Source of the DNA: JAHDHW01 sp965277415
GTDB taxonomy: Bacteria > Bacteroidota > Bacteroidia > Chitinophagales > Saprospiraceae
Reading direction: 5' to 3'
NCBI GenBank assembly: GCA_965277415.1
Contig: CBDICS010000033.1
Location: 1 to 64,000 of the forward strand
Length of the DNA stretch: 64,000 nucleotides
Below are positions 9,050 to 18,006 of this stretch, piece after piece. Position numbers and translations under genes: made by a program. How positions within the stretch are numbered: the first letter of the stretch is position 1; each line of letters starts with the position of its first letter. Below the pieces are notes generated by a model. That model was not told the origin of the DNA. It saw nothing but the letters and a program-made list of their open reading frames with translations, and ran no database searches.

Positions 9050-9148
9050 AGTATGTTTTTTCTACACTCCGTCTAAGCCCAAAAGGGGCTTTCATTTACA
9101 ATTACAGAATAAAGGAATTTTTGTAATTAATGGGTGTATAAGTTTTCT

Positions 9149-9571
9149 CTATTCCTCTTCTGATTTAATCTCTTCGGTTTCTGCTGCTAAAGATAACAAA
9201 TTACGTTCATTCAGGAAATTAAACCATTTGATCACTTTTTTTATATCGCTAACATATACTCTATCCTGATCAAAGTTTGGTAAAATTTGTCTAAAATAAT
9301 CGTATATCTCTTCTCCTGAAGCATTAGTTGGAACAGGAGGAATTGTTTCATATTTTTCTAACATTGACGAAAAAACGACTTTAAGTTCCTCTGTATCATC
9401 CCCTGCATATATACCAATAGAAGCTAATGGCGTAAATTGATGTTTTCGCGCTGCTGCAAATTTTCGTTTTCCAGTATCTAGGTCTGCCACAATTAGTCCG
9501 TTATTTCTATTAGCAACCATTTTGTATACTCCGGACATGCCACTTACCGCTACATATTCTTCTAAATTCAT
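9149..9571 (-). CDS. DUF5606 family protein
   Basis: A 140-residue soluble protein of the DUF5606 family (with its C-terminal DUF6852 part), found throughout Bacteroidota. The opening NLEEYVAVSGMSGVYKMV is the family signature, resembling a small beta domain that begins near the initiator Met. Helical segments follow (LPNFDQDRVYVSDIKKVIKWF), and an acidic tail ends EETEEIKSEEE-like. Function is unknown; a nucleic-acid or translation link has not been shown. It sits between the E1 dehydrogenase and the M3 peptidase, all on the minus strand but separated by 100-135 bp, so transcription as one unit is uncertain. Confidence 0.85.
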   Translation of the reverse strand: MNLEEYVAVSGMSGVYKMVANRNNGLIVADLDTGKRKFAAARKHQFTPLASIGIYAGDDTEELKVVFSSMLEKYETIPPVPTNASGEEIYDYFRQILPNFDQDRVYVSDIKKVIKWFNFLNERNLLSLAAETEEIKSEEE

Positions 9572-9625
9572 TTCTTTTTATTAATTCATTTTTAAAACCC
9601 ACAATTGGGACAAGTAGAAAATAGT

Positions 9626-9647
9626 TTGGCTCAAAATTGAGAGCCAA
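9626..9647 (-). terminator. weak hairpin between E1 dehydrogenase and DUF5606 genes
   Basis: TTGGCTC (9626-9632) pairs with GAGCCAA (9641-9647) around an 8-nt loop. On the minus strand it follows the dehydrogenase gene, but only a broken T stretch comes after. It could be a weak terminator or a processing site. Confidence 0.35.
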
Positions 9648-9659
9648 TCTAAAGATCAG

Positions 9660-9667
9660 CAAAAATA
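9660..9667 (-). promoter_or_regulatory. candidate -7 box for DUF5606 gene
   Basis: Read on the minus strand this is TATTTTTG, an exact TAnnTTTG match, with a TTTG 15 nt further upstream (9683-9686). The spacing is shorter than the usual 19 or so, so support is modest. Confidence 0.3.
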
Positions 9668-9706
9668 CAAAATATCAATATTCAAAGGTAAGGAAGTGAG
9701 TGTTAA

Positions 9707-11704
9707 TTAATAATTTAAAAGTTGTTGGAGTTTAGCTTTAAATCGTTCAACAGGTAGATAATTTTGTTCTAATGGTATAGCAAAAGGAATTGGTGTATCC
9801 AGACTTGCCGAACGCATCACAGGCCCATCCAAATATTCAAACAAATACTCTGTTATATGTGCTGCGATTTCTCCTCCTAAACCACCAAATAATGAATCTT
9901 CATGTAAAATGATGGCCTTACCCGTTTTCTTAATGGTATCCTCAATAGTATCGTAATCTAGAGGCACCAATGTTCGCAAATCAATGATTTCTGCATCTAT
10001 CCCCATTTCTTCAATTACTTTTTCTGCCCAGTGTACCCCCATACCATAAGTGATTACTGATAAATCTGTTCCCGTCCTCTTAATCGCTGCTTTTCCAATT
10101 GGCAGGGTATAATACGCATCAGGTACTTCTGCACTCACTGATCTATATAATCCTTTATGTTCAAAATACATCACAGGGTTTGGGTCTTCAATCGCTGCCG
10201 TGAGTAGCCCTTTTGCATCAATTGGATTAGAGGGGTATACTACTTTAAGACCAGGAGTATGCGTAAACCATGCTTCATTACTTTGAGAATGGAAAGGACC
10301 AGCTCCTACTCCACCACCTGTAGGCATACGGATGACCATATCAACATTTTGCCCCCAGCGATAATGTAATTTAGCGGCATTATTTATAATCTGATTAAAA
10401 CCACAAGTTACAAAGTCCGCAAATTGCATTTCAACCATAGACTTCCATCCTTTTAGACCTAGGCCAATCCCAATTCCTATAATAGCACTTTCACAAAGAG
10501 GTGTATTTCTAACTCTGCCATTCCCAAATTCTTTAACGAATCCATCTGTTATTTTAAAAACACCACCATATTCAGCTATATCTTGTCCCATCAAAACCAG
10601 TTTGTCATATTTTTGCATGGACTGACGCAGCCCATCTGAGATTGCATCAATAAGTCGTTTTTCTGTACTTGGTCCTTGTGCATGAACGATCTCCGCTTCA
10701 TGAGGAAGAAATACATCTGCCATTTCAGTTTCGGTTGTAGAACTAACGACTGCTTCCATTCCTGCCGCCTCAAGGCCTTCCTCTATTTCTGTTTTGAATT
10801 GAGCTCGAAGTGTAACGATCTTATCTTCAGTCAACACTTTTTCTTCCAGTAAGAAGTCTTCATAGTTTTGAAGGGGATCTTTCTTTGCCCATTCTTCCAT
10901 TAATTTTTTAGGAACATATTTAGTCCCCGAAGCTTCTTCATGCCCTCTCATTCTAAATGTTTTACATTCTACCAAAACAGGTTCTGGTTTCTTTCGTAAC
11001 TCTTTAGCTAGCTTTGAAAAGGTATTATAAACTTCAAGAATATTATTACCATCCACGATGATGGATCGCATCCCATATCCCAAGCCTCGATCAGCCAAAT
11101 TTTCACAACGATATTGTTCTGATACCGGTGTTGATAAACCATAACCATTATTTTCGATGACAAATATTACTGGTAGTTGCCATACTGCAGCAACATTCAA
11201 AGCCTCATGAAATTCTCCTTCACTCGTCCCTCCTTCTCCCGTAAATGCCAGAGAAACTTCCTTACTATTGCTTAGTTTATTTGCTAAAGCGACACCTGAT
11301 GCCAGGGATAATTGAGGCCCTAAATGAGAAATCATTCCCACTGTATTATAATCCATCGTTCCAAAATGAAAGGAGCGATCCCTGCCTTTAGTAAACCCAG
11401 GAGCTTTGCCCTGCCATTGACAAAACAGATTAACTAAAGGGATACCACGGGTTGTAAAAACACCCAAGTTTCTGTGCATTGGAAACATCACTTCATGCGC
11501 TTCGAGTGCAGCAGTTGCTCCTACAGAAATTGCTTCCTGTCCTATTCCAGAAAACCACTTACTAATTTTTCCGGAACGAAGTAAAATCAGCATTTTCTCT
11601 TCAATCATTCTAGGCTTCAATAATTGTTCATAAAGTTGTAATAAAACCTTATTTGACAATTTTCCTTTTTCGTATTTCATCGATGATTTACTTAGTGTTG
11701 GCAT
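9707..11704 (-). CDS. fused alpha/beta subunit 2-oxoacid (branched-chain) dehydrogenase E1
   Basis: A 665-residue thiamine diphosphate enzyme decarboxylating 2-oxoacids, most likely branched-chain ones, for an E2 lipoyl partner. Residues ~1-330 are the alpha subunit, with the ThDP/Mg motif in FTGEGGTSEGEFHEALNVA through FVIENNGYGLSTP and the phosphorylation-loop region YRCENLADRGLGYG. Residues ~345-665 are the beta subunit (LVLMGQDIAEYGGVFKIT, VEMQFADFVTCGFNQI, RMPTGGGVGAGPFHSQSNEAWF). The single-chain fusion is usual in Bacteroidota. No E2 or E3 gene is adjacent, so the complex must use subunits encoded elsewhere. Substrate is inferred from family resemblance. Confidence 0.93.
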   Translation of the reverse strand: MPTLSKSSMKYEKGKLSNKVLLQLYEQLLKPRMIEEKMLILLRSGKISKWFSGIGQEAISVGATAALEAHEVMFPMHRNLGVFTTRGIPLVNLFCQWQGKAPGFTKGRDRSFHFGTMDYNTVGMISHLGPQLSLASGVALANKLSNSKEVSLAFTGEGGTSEGEFHEALNVAAVWQLPVIFVIENNGYGLSTPVSEQYRCENLADRGLGYGMRSIIVDGNNILEVYNTFSKLAKELRKKPEPVLVECKTFRMRGHEEASGTKYVPKKLMEEWAKKDPLQNYEDFLLEEKVLTEDKIVTLRAQFKTEIEEGLEAAGMEAVVSSTTETEMADVFLPHEAEIVHAQGPSTEKRLIDAISDGLRQSMQKYDKLVLMGQDIAEYGGVFKITDGFVKEFGNGRVRNTPLCESAIIGIGIGLGLKGWKSMVEMQFADFVTCGFNQIINNAAKLHYRWGQNVDMVIRMPTGGGVGAGPFHSQSNEAWFTHTPGLKVVYPSNPIDAKGLLTAAIEDPNPVMYFEHKGLYRSVSAEVPDAYYTLPIGKAAIKRTGTDLSVITYGMGVHWAEKVIEEMGIDAEIIDLRTLVPLDYDTIEDTIKKTGKAIILHEDSLFGGLGGEIAAHITEYLFEYLDGPVMRSASLDTPIPFAIPLEQNYLPVERFKAKLQQLLNY

Positions 11705-11747
11705 TGTTTTAAATTAAAAATCAAAAAATACTATGGTTCCTATTAAG

Positions 11748-11789
11748 GGCACGGAATAAATAAAAAAGAGTTTTATTTATTCCTCGTCC
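11748..11789. repeat. hairpin in the divergent promoter region
   Basis: GGAATAAATAAAA (11753-11765) is perfectly complementary to 11771-11783 around a 5-nt loop, with partly matching GGGC/GTCCC flanks. It lies between two divergent genes, so it is not at a 3' end; it could be a regulatory cruciform, a 5'-UTR structure or a decayed terminator. Confidence 0.5.
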
Positions 11790-11935
11790 CGAAAGTAGAG
11801 CTGCAAGTTAGAAGTTTCTAGTAATTTGCGTAAACTAACAAGCTTTTATTCTTAATTTGTGTCGGTTGTTAAACGCAAGAATCAAACTATAGATTCGAAG
11901 ATTCGTAAATCTTTTATTCATCAAAACACTCAATT

Positions 11936-12772
11936 ATGACTACCTGTTTCCGATATATATTTACTATCCTTTTCTTTTGTTTAATAGGTTCTTGTGGAAC
12001 TGAAAACAATGATACTGAAAAGTCATCTGACGGTATGGCAAAATTTACCAAAGATGAAAGATTCAAAGCAGCGCATGAAATACCTGAAGCCCTTGACTTT
12101 CTGGGTTCAGGAAAAATGATCACGTTTGAAACAGCAGATGGAGTACCAGGTAAAGCCTATGCGATTATCAATGACCTAAGTTCAAATAAAGCATTGTTTG
12201 TAATTCATGAATGGTGGGGGCTTAATGACCATATCAAACAGGAAGCAGATCGGCTTTTTGAATCTTTAGAGGGTGTAAATGTTTTAGCACTTGATCTTTA
12301 TGATGGTAAGGTAACAGATAAACCAGATGATGCAGGGAAAATGATGCAAAGTGTAAAAGAGGAGCGATTGAATTCCATCATTAATGGTGCATTGGCTTAT
12401 GTTGGCAAAGATGCTAAGGTTGGAACGATTGGCTGGTGTTTTGGTGGAGGCTGGTCTTTAAAATCTTCAATTCTCGCTGGAGATCAAGGAGCTGGATGTG
12501 TAATGTATTATGGAATGCCTGTTTTAGAGCCTGCAAAATTAGCACCGATCAAAGCAAATGTACTTGGGCTTTTTGCTGAAAAAGATGGCTGGATCACTCC
12601 TGATATCGTTAATCAATTTGAATCAGTAATGAAAGCTATTGGTAAAGATGTAACAACAAAGCAATTTGATGCTGAACATGCTTTTGCCAATCCAAGTAGC
12701 CCTAGGTATAAAGAAAGTGCTGCTCAGGAAGCAAATGCTATGGCTTTAGATTTCCTAAAAAAGCGATTGTAA
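11936..12772 (+). CDS. dienelactone hydrolase-family lipoprotein
   Basis: A 278-residue alpha/beta hydrolase exported as a lipoprotein: lipobox LIGSC with Cys20. The Cys-Asp-His triad of dienelactone hydrolases is present: Cys168 in GWCFGGG, Asp217 in AEKDGW, His248 in EHAFANP. The accessory Glu92 lies in VIHEWWGLNDH. Classical enzymes of the family are cytoplasmic and open dienelactone in chloroaromatic breakdown. The exported Bacteroidota forms have unknown ester substrates, so the physiological role here is open. It stands divergent from the E1 dehydrogenase and convergent with an aldehyde dehydrogenase, with a shared hairpin between them. Confidence 0.92.
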   Translation: MTTCFRYIFTILFFCLIGSCGTENNDTEKSSDGMAKFTKDERFKAAHEIPEALDFLGSGKMITFETADGVPGKAYAIINDLSSNKALFVIHEWWGLNDHIKQEADRLFESLEGVNVLALDLYDGKVTDKPDDAGKMMQSVKEERLNSIINGALAYVGKDAKVGTIGWCFGGGWSLKSSILAGDQGAGCVMYYGMPVLEPAKLAPIKANVLGLFAEKDGWITPDIVNQFESVMKAIGKDVTTKQFDAEHAFANPSSPRYKESAAQEANAMALDFLKKRL

Positions 12773-12787
12773 TTATAACAAGTATTA

Positions 12788-12832
12788 AAATTTAGGGACG
12801 AAGTATAAATAAGTTTCTTTGTCTCTAAATTT
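12788..12832. terminator. bidirectional terminator-like hairpin
   Basis: AAATTTAGGGACGAAG (12788-12803) matches the complement of 12817-12832 at 14 of 16 positions around a 13-nt loop. It lies between two convergent genes, with A-rich and T-rich ends suiting both directions. Confidence 0.7.
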
Positions 12833-12840
12833 AAACCTTG

Positions 12841-14292
12841 TTAGTATTTCAAACACACATTTTTTGTTTCCGTGAAAAAGCGTAAAGCTTCGAGCCCGCC
12901 TTCTCGACCAACACCAGAATTTTTAACTCCACCAAAAGGCGTTCGAAGATCTCGTAACAGCCAGCAGTTTACCCATACAATTCCTGCTTGAATGGATTCG
13001 GCAATCCGATTTGCTCTCGAAATATCTTTTGTCCAGACTGTTGCTGAAAGACCATATTCTGTACTATTGGCATATTTCAGAACTTCCTCTTCTGTATCGA
13101 AGGGTGTAATCGTAACAACTGGTCCAAAAATTTCTTCCTGATTCGTTCGACAATCATAAGATAATCCTTCTATAACAGATGGACGCAGAAAGTATCCGCC
13201 TTCAAAACCTCCTTTCATCTCTACCTGTTTACCGCCACAAAGAATCTTCCCCCCTTCGACTTCTGCCAGTGCTAAATAGCTTATCACCTTTTCCATATGC
13301 GCTTGAGAGACCATAGCTCCCAGGTCTGTTACGGACGCAAAAGGGTCACCTACTTTTAAAAAATTAGTCCTTTTTACAAATTCTTCTTTGAATTTTTCAT
13401 AGATCGGCCGCTCCACATATATCCTTGAACCACAAAGGCAAATTTGACCATTATTTGCAAACGAAGAGCGAAGTGTTTCTACAATCATTTTATCAAAATC
13501 ACAATCTGCAAATATGATATTCGGATTTTTTCCGCCAAGCTCAAGAGAAAGTTTTTTAAACATTGGCGCTGCTGTAGCTGCTATACTCCGTCCGGTATTC
13601 GTACCTCCTGTAAAAGAGATTGCTTTTATTTTTGGATGAACAATAATTGCTTGCCCCGCTTTCGGCCCTGCTCCGTGGACAATATTTAATACACCTGGAG
13701 GAAGTCCAGCCTCAATACATGCTTTAGCCAAAAGGTAAGCCGTCATTGGAGTAACCTCTGATGGCTTCGCAACTACACAGTTTCCAGTAGCTAATGCTGG
13801 CGCAATCTTCCACGTAAATAGATATAAAGGAAGATTCCACGGAGAGATGCAACCGACGACACCAATAGGTTGACGAAGTGTAAAATTAACAGCTTCCCCT
13901 TCCATATGATGAGATTCAGAAGAAAAATGCATGATTGCAGTAGCAAAAAATCGGATATTTTGATGTGCCCTTGGAATATCAATCGTAGTAGAAGTACTAA
14001 TTGGTTTTCCAGAATCAATCGTTTCTGCTTGTGCAAACGCTTCTAGATTTTGTTCAATAATATCTGCAAGTCTAGCAAGAATTCTAAAACGCTTTTGAAC
14101 ACCTATTTTCGACCATTTAGGAAAGGCTCGCTCGGCAGCCTCATATGCTCGTTGAACATCATTCTCATCAGAATCCGGAATATGTGAATATACTTGTCCA
14201 ATTGCAGGATTCGTATTATCTAAATATGCCCCTGAAACAGCTGGAACTAGGGCACCGTCAATGTAGTTTTTTATATATTTATCGGGAGACAC
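12841..14292 (-). CDS. aldehyde dehydrogenase, 2-(amino/hydroxy)muconic semialdehyde type
   Basis: A 483-residue NAD-dependent aldehyde dehydrogenase. Catalytic Cys285 is in NNGQICLCGSR, the general base Glu251 in LSLELGGKNP, and cofactor contacts in SPWNLPLYLFTWKIAPAL and FTGGTNTG. The C-terminal WVNCWLLRDLRTPFGGVK is characteristic of the ALDH8/AmnC/DmpC-like branch. This branch oxidises 2-aminomuconic or 2-hydroxymuconic semialdehyde in kynurenine or catechol meta-cleavage. No other gene of those pathways is next to it, so the pathway is inferred only from subfamily resemblance. Length is normal. Confidence 0.92.
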   Translation of the reverse strand: MSPDKYIKNYIDGALVPAVSGAYLDNTNPAIGQVYSHIPDSDENDVQRAYEAAERAFPKWSKIGVQKRFRILARLADIIEQNLEAFAQAETIDSGKPISTSTTIDIPRAHQNIRFFATAIMHFSSESHHMEGEAVNFTLRQPIGVVGCISPWNLPLYLFTWKIAPALATGNCVVAKPSEVTPMTAYLLAKACIEAGLPPGVLNIVHGAGPKAGQAIIVHPKIKAISFTGGTNTGRSIAATAAPMFKKLSLELGGKNPNIIFADCDFDKMIVETLRSSFANNGQICLCGSRIYVERPIYEKFKEEFVKRTNFLKVGDPFASVTDLGAMVSQAHMEKVISYLALAEVEGGKILCGGKQVEMKGGFEGGYFLRPSVIEGLSYDCRTNQEEIFGPVVTITPFDTEEEVLKYANSTEYGLSATVWTKDISRANRIAESIQAGIVWVNCWLLRDLRTPFGGVKNSGVGREGGLEALRFFTETKNVCLKY

Positions 14293-14647
14293 AGCTTTCT
14301 TAATTTGGTTCAGCCTTTAAATTATAAAAAATTGGCAGAACTAGAGAAAAGAGTTCTTATTTAGTTATAGGAATTACAAGAAAAGGATTTTAGGAATTAA
14401 TAAATGTGTTTATACTACCTGATTTAAGTTAAATCTAATCCTCGCTTTTTAAATTCCTTTTAGCGAATATGACATGTCGCTTAACGCTTATACATTCCAT
14501 ATTGCATCACCTTTCTTTATTAAGTAGTTTTATTCTATGCTTAGAAAAAATGTACTCTGATTAGTCATTTTTTGAGCATTCAATAATTTAATGGGGGAAG
14601 CCGAAAACCTAAATAAGAGTAGGCATAATACTTAATTTATTCATGTT
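14293..14647. other. divergent intergenic region
   Basis: The 355-bp gap between the aldehyde dehydrogenase and the three-gene operon at 14648 is AT-rich. I see no small gene, no exact TAnnTTTG box and no dispersed repeat, only a minor 6-bp hairpin (AGAACT/AGTTCT) near 14340-14360. Confidence 0.5.
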
Positions 14648-15373
14648 ATGAAAAGAACAAAAATTAATCATTATTTACGGCTTTTATCAATAGGGTTTAT
14701 TCTCTCAGGTATGGTCATTACCCTTTCCAGTAAAGATGATGATATTGGAAATGATGGTCCTCCATGTGAGACACTTGCAGGAGATGACGCACGTATTCAA
14801 ATCCTATTTGAGCCAACTGCTAACTTTGACCAATTTAGAGCACCAGGATTTGCAGGATTTATCCCCTCTCCTGATTTAAGATTTGGGGATGCTCCCGGTG
14901 GTTTTTTATTAGACAGAGATGAAGCTGACGAATACTATTGCGTAGTAACCGTTACATCTCCTCAATGTGTTGATTGGATTTGGGAAGAGGCACTGACATT
15001 AGAAAACAGTAATGGAAATGGTAGAATGGATATTAAGGTTCCACCAGATGGGTATGATACCAGAATTGAGGTAAAATATTATGAAATATCAGACTCTCCA
15101 GCAACGACTCAGAACTTCAATGTTCCGCTTAACGCTTCAAGAGTAATTTACTCTTTCGTACGCACCTATTTAGGTGCGCCAGGAATACCTCCACTCGCAC
15201 CTGAACCTGTTTTTCTCGATGTAAGTGACTTTGAAGAAATAGGTATTTTATGTGATGCAAACCCTTTTTTATGTGGTGATACGGATTGGGACATTGGAAA
15301 AGGGTCAGCCAATTTAGATGATGTACTCGATGACTATGAGAACATAAACACATTCATTCATAATCGACAATAA
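14648..15373 (+). CDS. exported protein with a cysteine-less lipobox-like start
   Basis: A 241-residue exported protein, first of three tightly packed genes. Its N-terminus (LLSIGFILSGMVITLSSKDDD) looks like a Bacteroidota lipoprotein signal, but the expected Cys before KDDD is absent; the codons there read Ser-Ser-Lys. The mature part has six Cys residues (CETLAGDD, YYCVVTV, SPQCVDW, GILCDANPFLCGD), alternating with strand-like segments such as TRIEVKYYEIS. This suggests a disulfide-stabilised beta domain. No family is recognised. The next gene begins 18 bp downstream and encodes a lipoprotein, and the third an Lnt homologue, so the three probably act together at the envelope. Confidence 0.75.
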   Translation: MKRTKINHYLRLLSIGFILSGMVITLSSKDDDIGNDGPPCETLAGDDARIQILFEPTANFDQFRAPGFAGFIPSPDLRFGDAPGGFLLDRDEADEYYCVVTVTSPQCVDWIWEEALTLENSNGNGRMDIKVPPDGYDTRIEVKYYEISDSPATTQNFNVPLNASRVIYSFVRTYLGAPGIPPLAPEPVFLDVSDFEEIGILCDANPFLCGDTDWDIGKGSANLDDVLDDYENINTFIHNRQ

Positions 15374-15391
15374 CTTAAATATATACAGACA

Positions 15392-16216
15392 ATGAAATCT
15401 TATCTTTTTTTAATACTAATAACATCTATTACGATTGTTTCTTGCCAACAAGGTGATAATTTAAATAGTTTAAATATAGAAGAAGCTACTGCCAATATAG
15501 AAAGTGGCAAAAATGCTGAATTATTTAAAAAAATGGAATATGTCATTAGCAGGAAAACAACTAATGGGTCTCTTCTTTTACAAAGCCAAAAAACGATTTC
15601 TCAAAATGTAGAAACAAAAAGTCTTATTAGCCTCGAAAATAAATTAGACCCTCGATCTACTGACAATAAATCTTCAGGTAATCACCTAAGTCTAATTAAC
15701 AATAATGGAAAGGTAATCTCAACACAAGGAAATGATCGATCACTAAATGATCAGGAATTGACTAATTTATTTGGGACAAACGTAGAGATTACTTCTGGTA
15801 CGGCTAATACGGCTGGTACGGCTGGTACGGCTAGATCTAATGAAACGGTATATATTCCAGATTTACTTTCAAGTGTCTCTTTTGATGGAGAAGTCTTAGA
15901 AGTAGGTAAAACCATTTCCTGGAATGTAGATGATCTAAATGAAAACGGCGTATTATTCTATATTTCTTATGACCCTAAAACTCAACTTAGCTTAAAAACA
16001 GCTTATGAGAATCAATATCGGGTAGTAGAAGCCTTTGCAATCAACGATGCTGTAGGTAGCTATACGTTGACTCAAGAGGACGTCGATCAATTTCCAGAAA
16101 ACGCTGTACTTAATATCACACTTATGAGGGGTAATTTCAGTATTGACTCTAATGATGATGATCAATCCTTCATTGCCATTTCAGAGGCAACTTTATCTCG
16201 ACCACTCGTCCGATAG
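15392..16216 (+). CDS. lipoprotein of unknown function with a GTA-repeat linker
   Basis: A 274-residue lipoprotein: MKSYLFLILITSITIVSC gives a lipobox ending at Cys18. Residues ~20-130 are polar and low-complexity. Then comes a short repeat encoded by four 9-bp units (GTANTAGTAGTA), and a C-terminal domain of about 130 residues rich in strands (VSFDGEVLEVGKTISWNVDD, GVLFYISYDPKTQLSLK). The shape suggests an anchored linker plus a beta-sandwich binding domain, but no family is recognised. It ends 2 bp before the Lnt homologue starts, so translation is likely coupled. Confidence 0.75.
   Translation: MKSYLFLILITSITIVSCQQGDNLNSLNIEEATANIESGKNAELFKKMEYVISRKTTNGSLLLQSQKTISQNVETKSLISLENKLDPRSTDNKSSGNHLSLINNNGKVISTQGNDRSLNDQELTNLFGTNVEITSGTANTAGTAGTARSNETVYIPDLLSSVSFDGEVLEVGKTISWNVDDLNENGVLFYISYDPKTQLSLKTAYENQYRVVEAFAINDAVGSYTLTQEDVDQFPENAVLNITLMRGNFSIDSNDDDQSFIAISEATLSRPLVR
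15797..15832 (+). repeat. 9-bp tandem repeat, four units, in frame
   Basis: Units GGTACGGCT, AATACGGCT, GGTACGGCT, GGTACGGCT run in tandem inside the lipoprotein gene and encode Gly-Thr-Ala triplets. Because 9 is a multiple of 3, gain or loss of units would change linker length without breaking the frame. Confidence 0.9.
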
Positions 16217-16218
16217 GT

Positions 16219-17685
16219 ATGATATTAAATACGATTAATACAATTAAAACCGATAAGCATTCCTTATCGGTTTTATATCGTATCTGTGAATTTATTATAC
16301 TAAGTTTCAATGCTTTCATAGCTTGGAATTTTTTTGGTCCATTGTTCATTTTAAATCTGGGATGGCTTTTTTTTCAATTATGGAATTCCATAAATAAGTT
16401 AAAACTGTGGGCAGATGTTTTAATATTTACAAGCAGTTGGATTATAGGAAGTCTTATTTGGATGATTAATCTAGATAAAGGAATCTATGCATTATTTATT
16501 TGTTTTTTTTGTTACTCTTTCTTTCTTCGATTAATTGTATGGGTTCAAAACAAAATGAAACTAAACGTATTTTTCTTAATACCATGTTGGCTTTCAATCG
16601 AATTTATCTTTAATTGGATGCCCATTTCATTTACCTGGCTTACATTAGGAAATTGTCTTAGTAATCAAGTTTGGCTTATCCCTTGGTATAGATTTACTGG
16701 AGTTCAAGGAGGAAGTTTGCTTATTCTATTAAGTGCTTATGTAGTTATTCTCTATATTAAAACGAAAACGAAACCTTATTGGTTATTTCTAGGTATTCTC
16801 TTGTTTGCTATGATCCTGGTAGTCAATCTTAATATTAATCAAACTACGAAAAAAATCACGGATGAAGAACGTTGCGTGGTCGTAACAAACCTTATACATT
16901 TTCCCAAAATACGCAATAAAGAAAGGTTTTTATCAAACATTTTAAGAGAGATCCCTAAAGATAGCGAAGCTCACTTATTATTACCTGAATTAACGATAAG
17001 AGGATTGGATAACAAAGGGTTTAAAAAATCAAAAACATATAGGTTGTTAAAGAACGAAATGAAAAAGAGTAATTTTCGAAGCATTAGCCTAGGTACAACA
17101 GGTGTAAGGTCTAATGGTATTCTTGTCAACTCTGCTCTAAGTCTTGATCAAAAAGGAAATGTTTTTTATAAAAGAAAGAATCGTTTAGTGCCATATACAG
17201 AATATATTCCAAGCATATTTCATTCTTTTTTTTCTAAAAGTTTCTATGATTATGTATTTCCAGACGATAGCGAGGAGATAAAGTCATCACAAGAAATGAG
17301 TTTGCACATCTGTTACGAAGCATTTTATCCATATTATATTACACATAAATCGCAAGGAGCACGTTTCATAGGATTACTTTCAAGTGAACGATTCATGAAC
17401 AATAGTACATTGGGTAAAAAGCAGTACAATAATATAATAAAACTTAGAGCAATTGAAAATAATATTCCTTTAGTAAAAAGTGCATTTGATGGTATTTCAA
17501 TGATCATTTCTCCAATGGGAAATACAATTTTAGCTAGTGATGAGCCCTTTACTTTTTTTAACTTTAGCATTCCCAAACAAGTGAGCAAAACTTGGTTTTC
17601 AAAATATGGAATTCATTGTATATGGAGTGTTATTTTCGTACTATTTGGATTAAGTTTTTGGATTAATTCAAAAGAAACTTTATAA
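16219..17685 (+). CDS. apolipoprotein N-acyltransferase (Lnt) homologue
   Basis: A 488-residue membrane protein with about six N-terminal helices (residues ~25-205), a periplasmic nitrilase-fold domain (~215-455) and a final helix. The catalytic Glu-Lys-Cys set of Lnt is visible: Glu257 in LLPELTIRG, Lys320 in KRKNRLVPYTEYIP (with the accessory Glu328) and Cys365 in HICYEAFYP. PWYRFTGVQGGS matches the Lnt membrane-face motif. Canonical Lnt adds the third acyl chain to lipoproteins. Here the gene is coupled to a lipoprotein and another exported protein, so it may be a dedicated modifying enzyme. Whether this is the genome's only Lnt cannot be told from the window. Confidence 0.85.
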   Translation: MILNTINTIKTDKHSLSVLYRICEFIILSFNAFIAWNFFGPLFILNLGWLFFQLWNSINKLKLWADVLIFTSSWIIGSLIWMINLDKGIYALFICFFCYSFFLRLIVWVQNKMKLNVFFLIPCWLSIEFIFNWMPISFTWLTLGNCLSNQVWLIPWYRFTGVQGGSLLILLSAYVVILYIKTKTKPYWLFLGILLFAMILVVNLNINQTTKKITDEERCVVVTNLIHFPKIRNKERFLSNILREIPKDSEAHLLLPELTIRGLDNKGFKKSKTYRLLKNEMKKSNFRSISLGTTGVRSNGILVNSALSLDQKGNVFYKRKNRLVPYTEYIPSIFHSFFSKSFYDYVFPDDSEEIKSSQEMSLHICYEAFYPYYITHKSQGARFIGLLSSERFMNNSTLGKKQYNNIIKLRAIENNIPLVKSAFDGISMIISPMGNTILASDEPFTFFNFSIPKQVSKTWFSKYGIHCIWSVIFVLFGLSFWINSKETL

Positions 17686-18006
17686 TCATAATTCCTAAGA
17701 TACTTCCAATTGTCTTGACATCATAGGTCATCTTTACAGCCTGTTTAAAATTATTAACAGGGTACTATGTAATCGTTCTTTTGTGTTTACGGCCACCCTT
17801 GTATGACTATTGTAAAAAACGGAAACCACTTCCAAAACTCGCTGCATAAACTACTGCTGCAACACAATTATGATGGTTTATTTTTTGAACGAACTCTGGC
17901 AGGTAACTACAGTGATTCCTTGGACAATCCCTTCGCTTTTAATCAAACTTCGAAATCTTGTGAGGCCTTGCTTTTAGCATCCACACAAATTTTTTATTGC
18001 TCCGTT
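17686..18006. other. convergent intergenic region with repeat remnants
   Basis: No credible gene. It holds a copy of the CTGTTTAAA motif at 17736-17752 (ACAGCCTGTTTAAAATT) and a partly decayed copy of the TTGTGAT mini-hairpin repeat at 17912-17982. Confidence 0.6.
17912..17982 (+). repeat. degenerate copy of the TTGTGAT mini-hairpin repeat
   Basis: GTGAGGCCTTGCTTTTAGCA near the right end matches the same tail at 28404-28425 with one difference. The preceding CCCTTCGCTTTT and ACTTCGAAATCTTGTGA look like worn versions of the units at 20730 and 28350. Confidence 0.6.

Noticed and set aside
9075..9091. AAGCCC/GGGCTT mini-hairpin before the M3 peptidase
   Set aside because: Six pairs only and no T tract on either strand; not enough to call a terminator.
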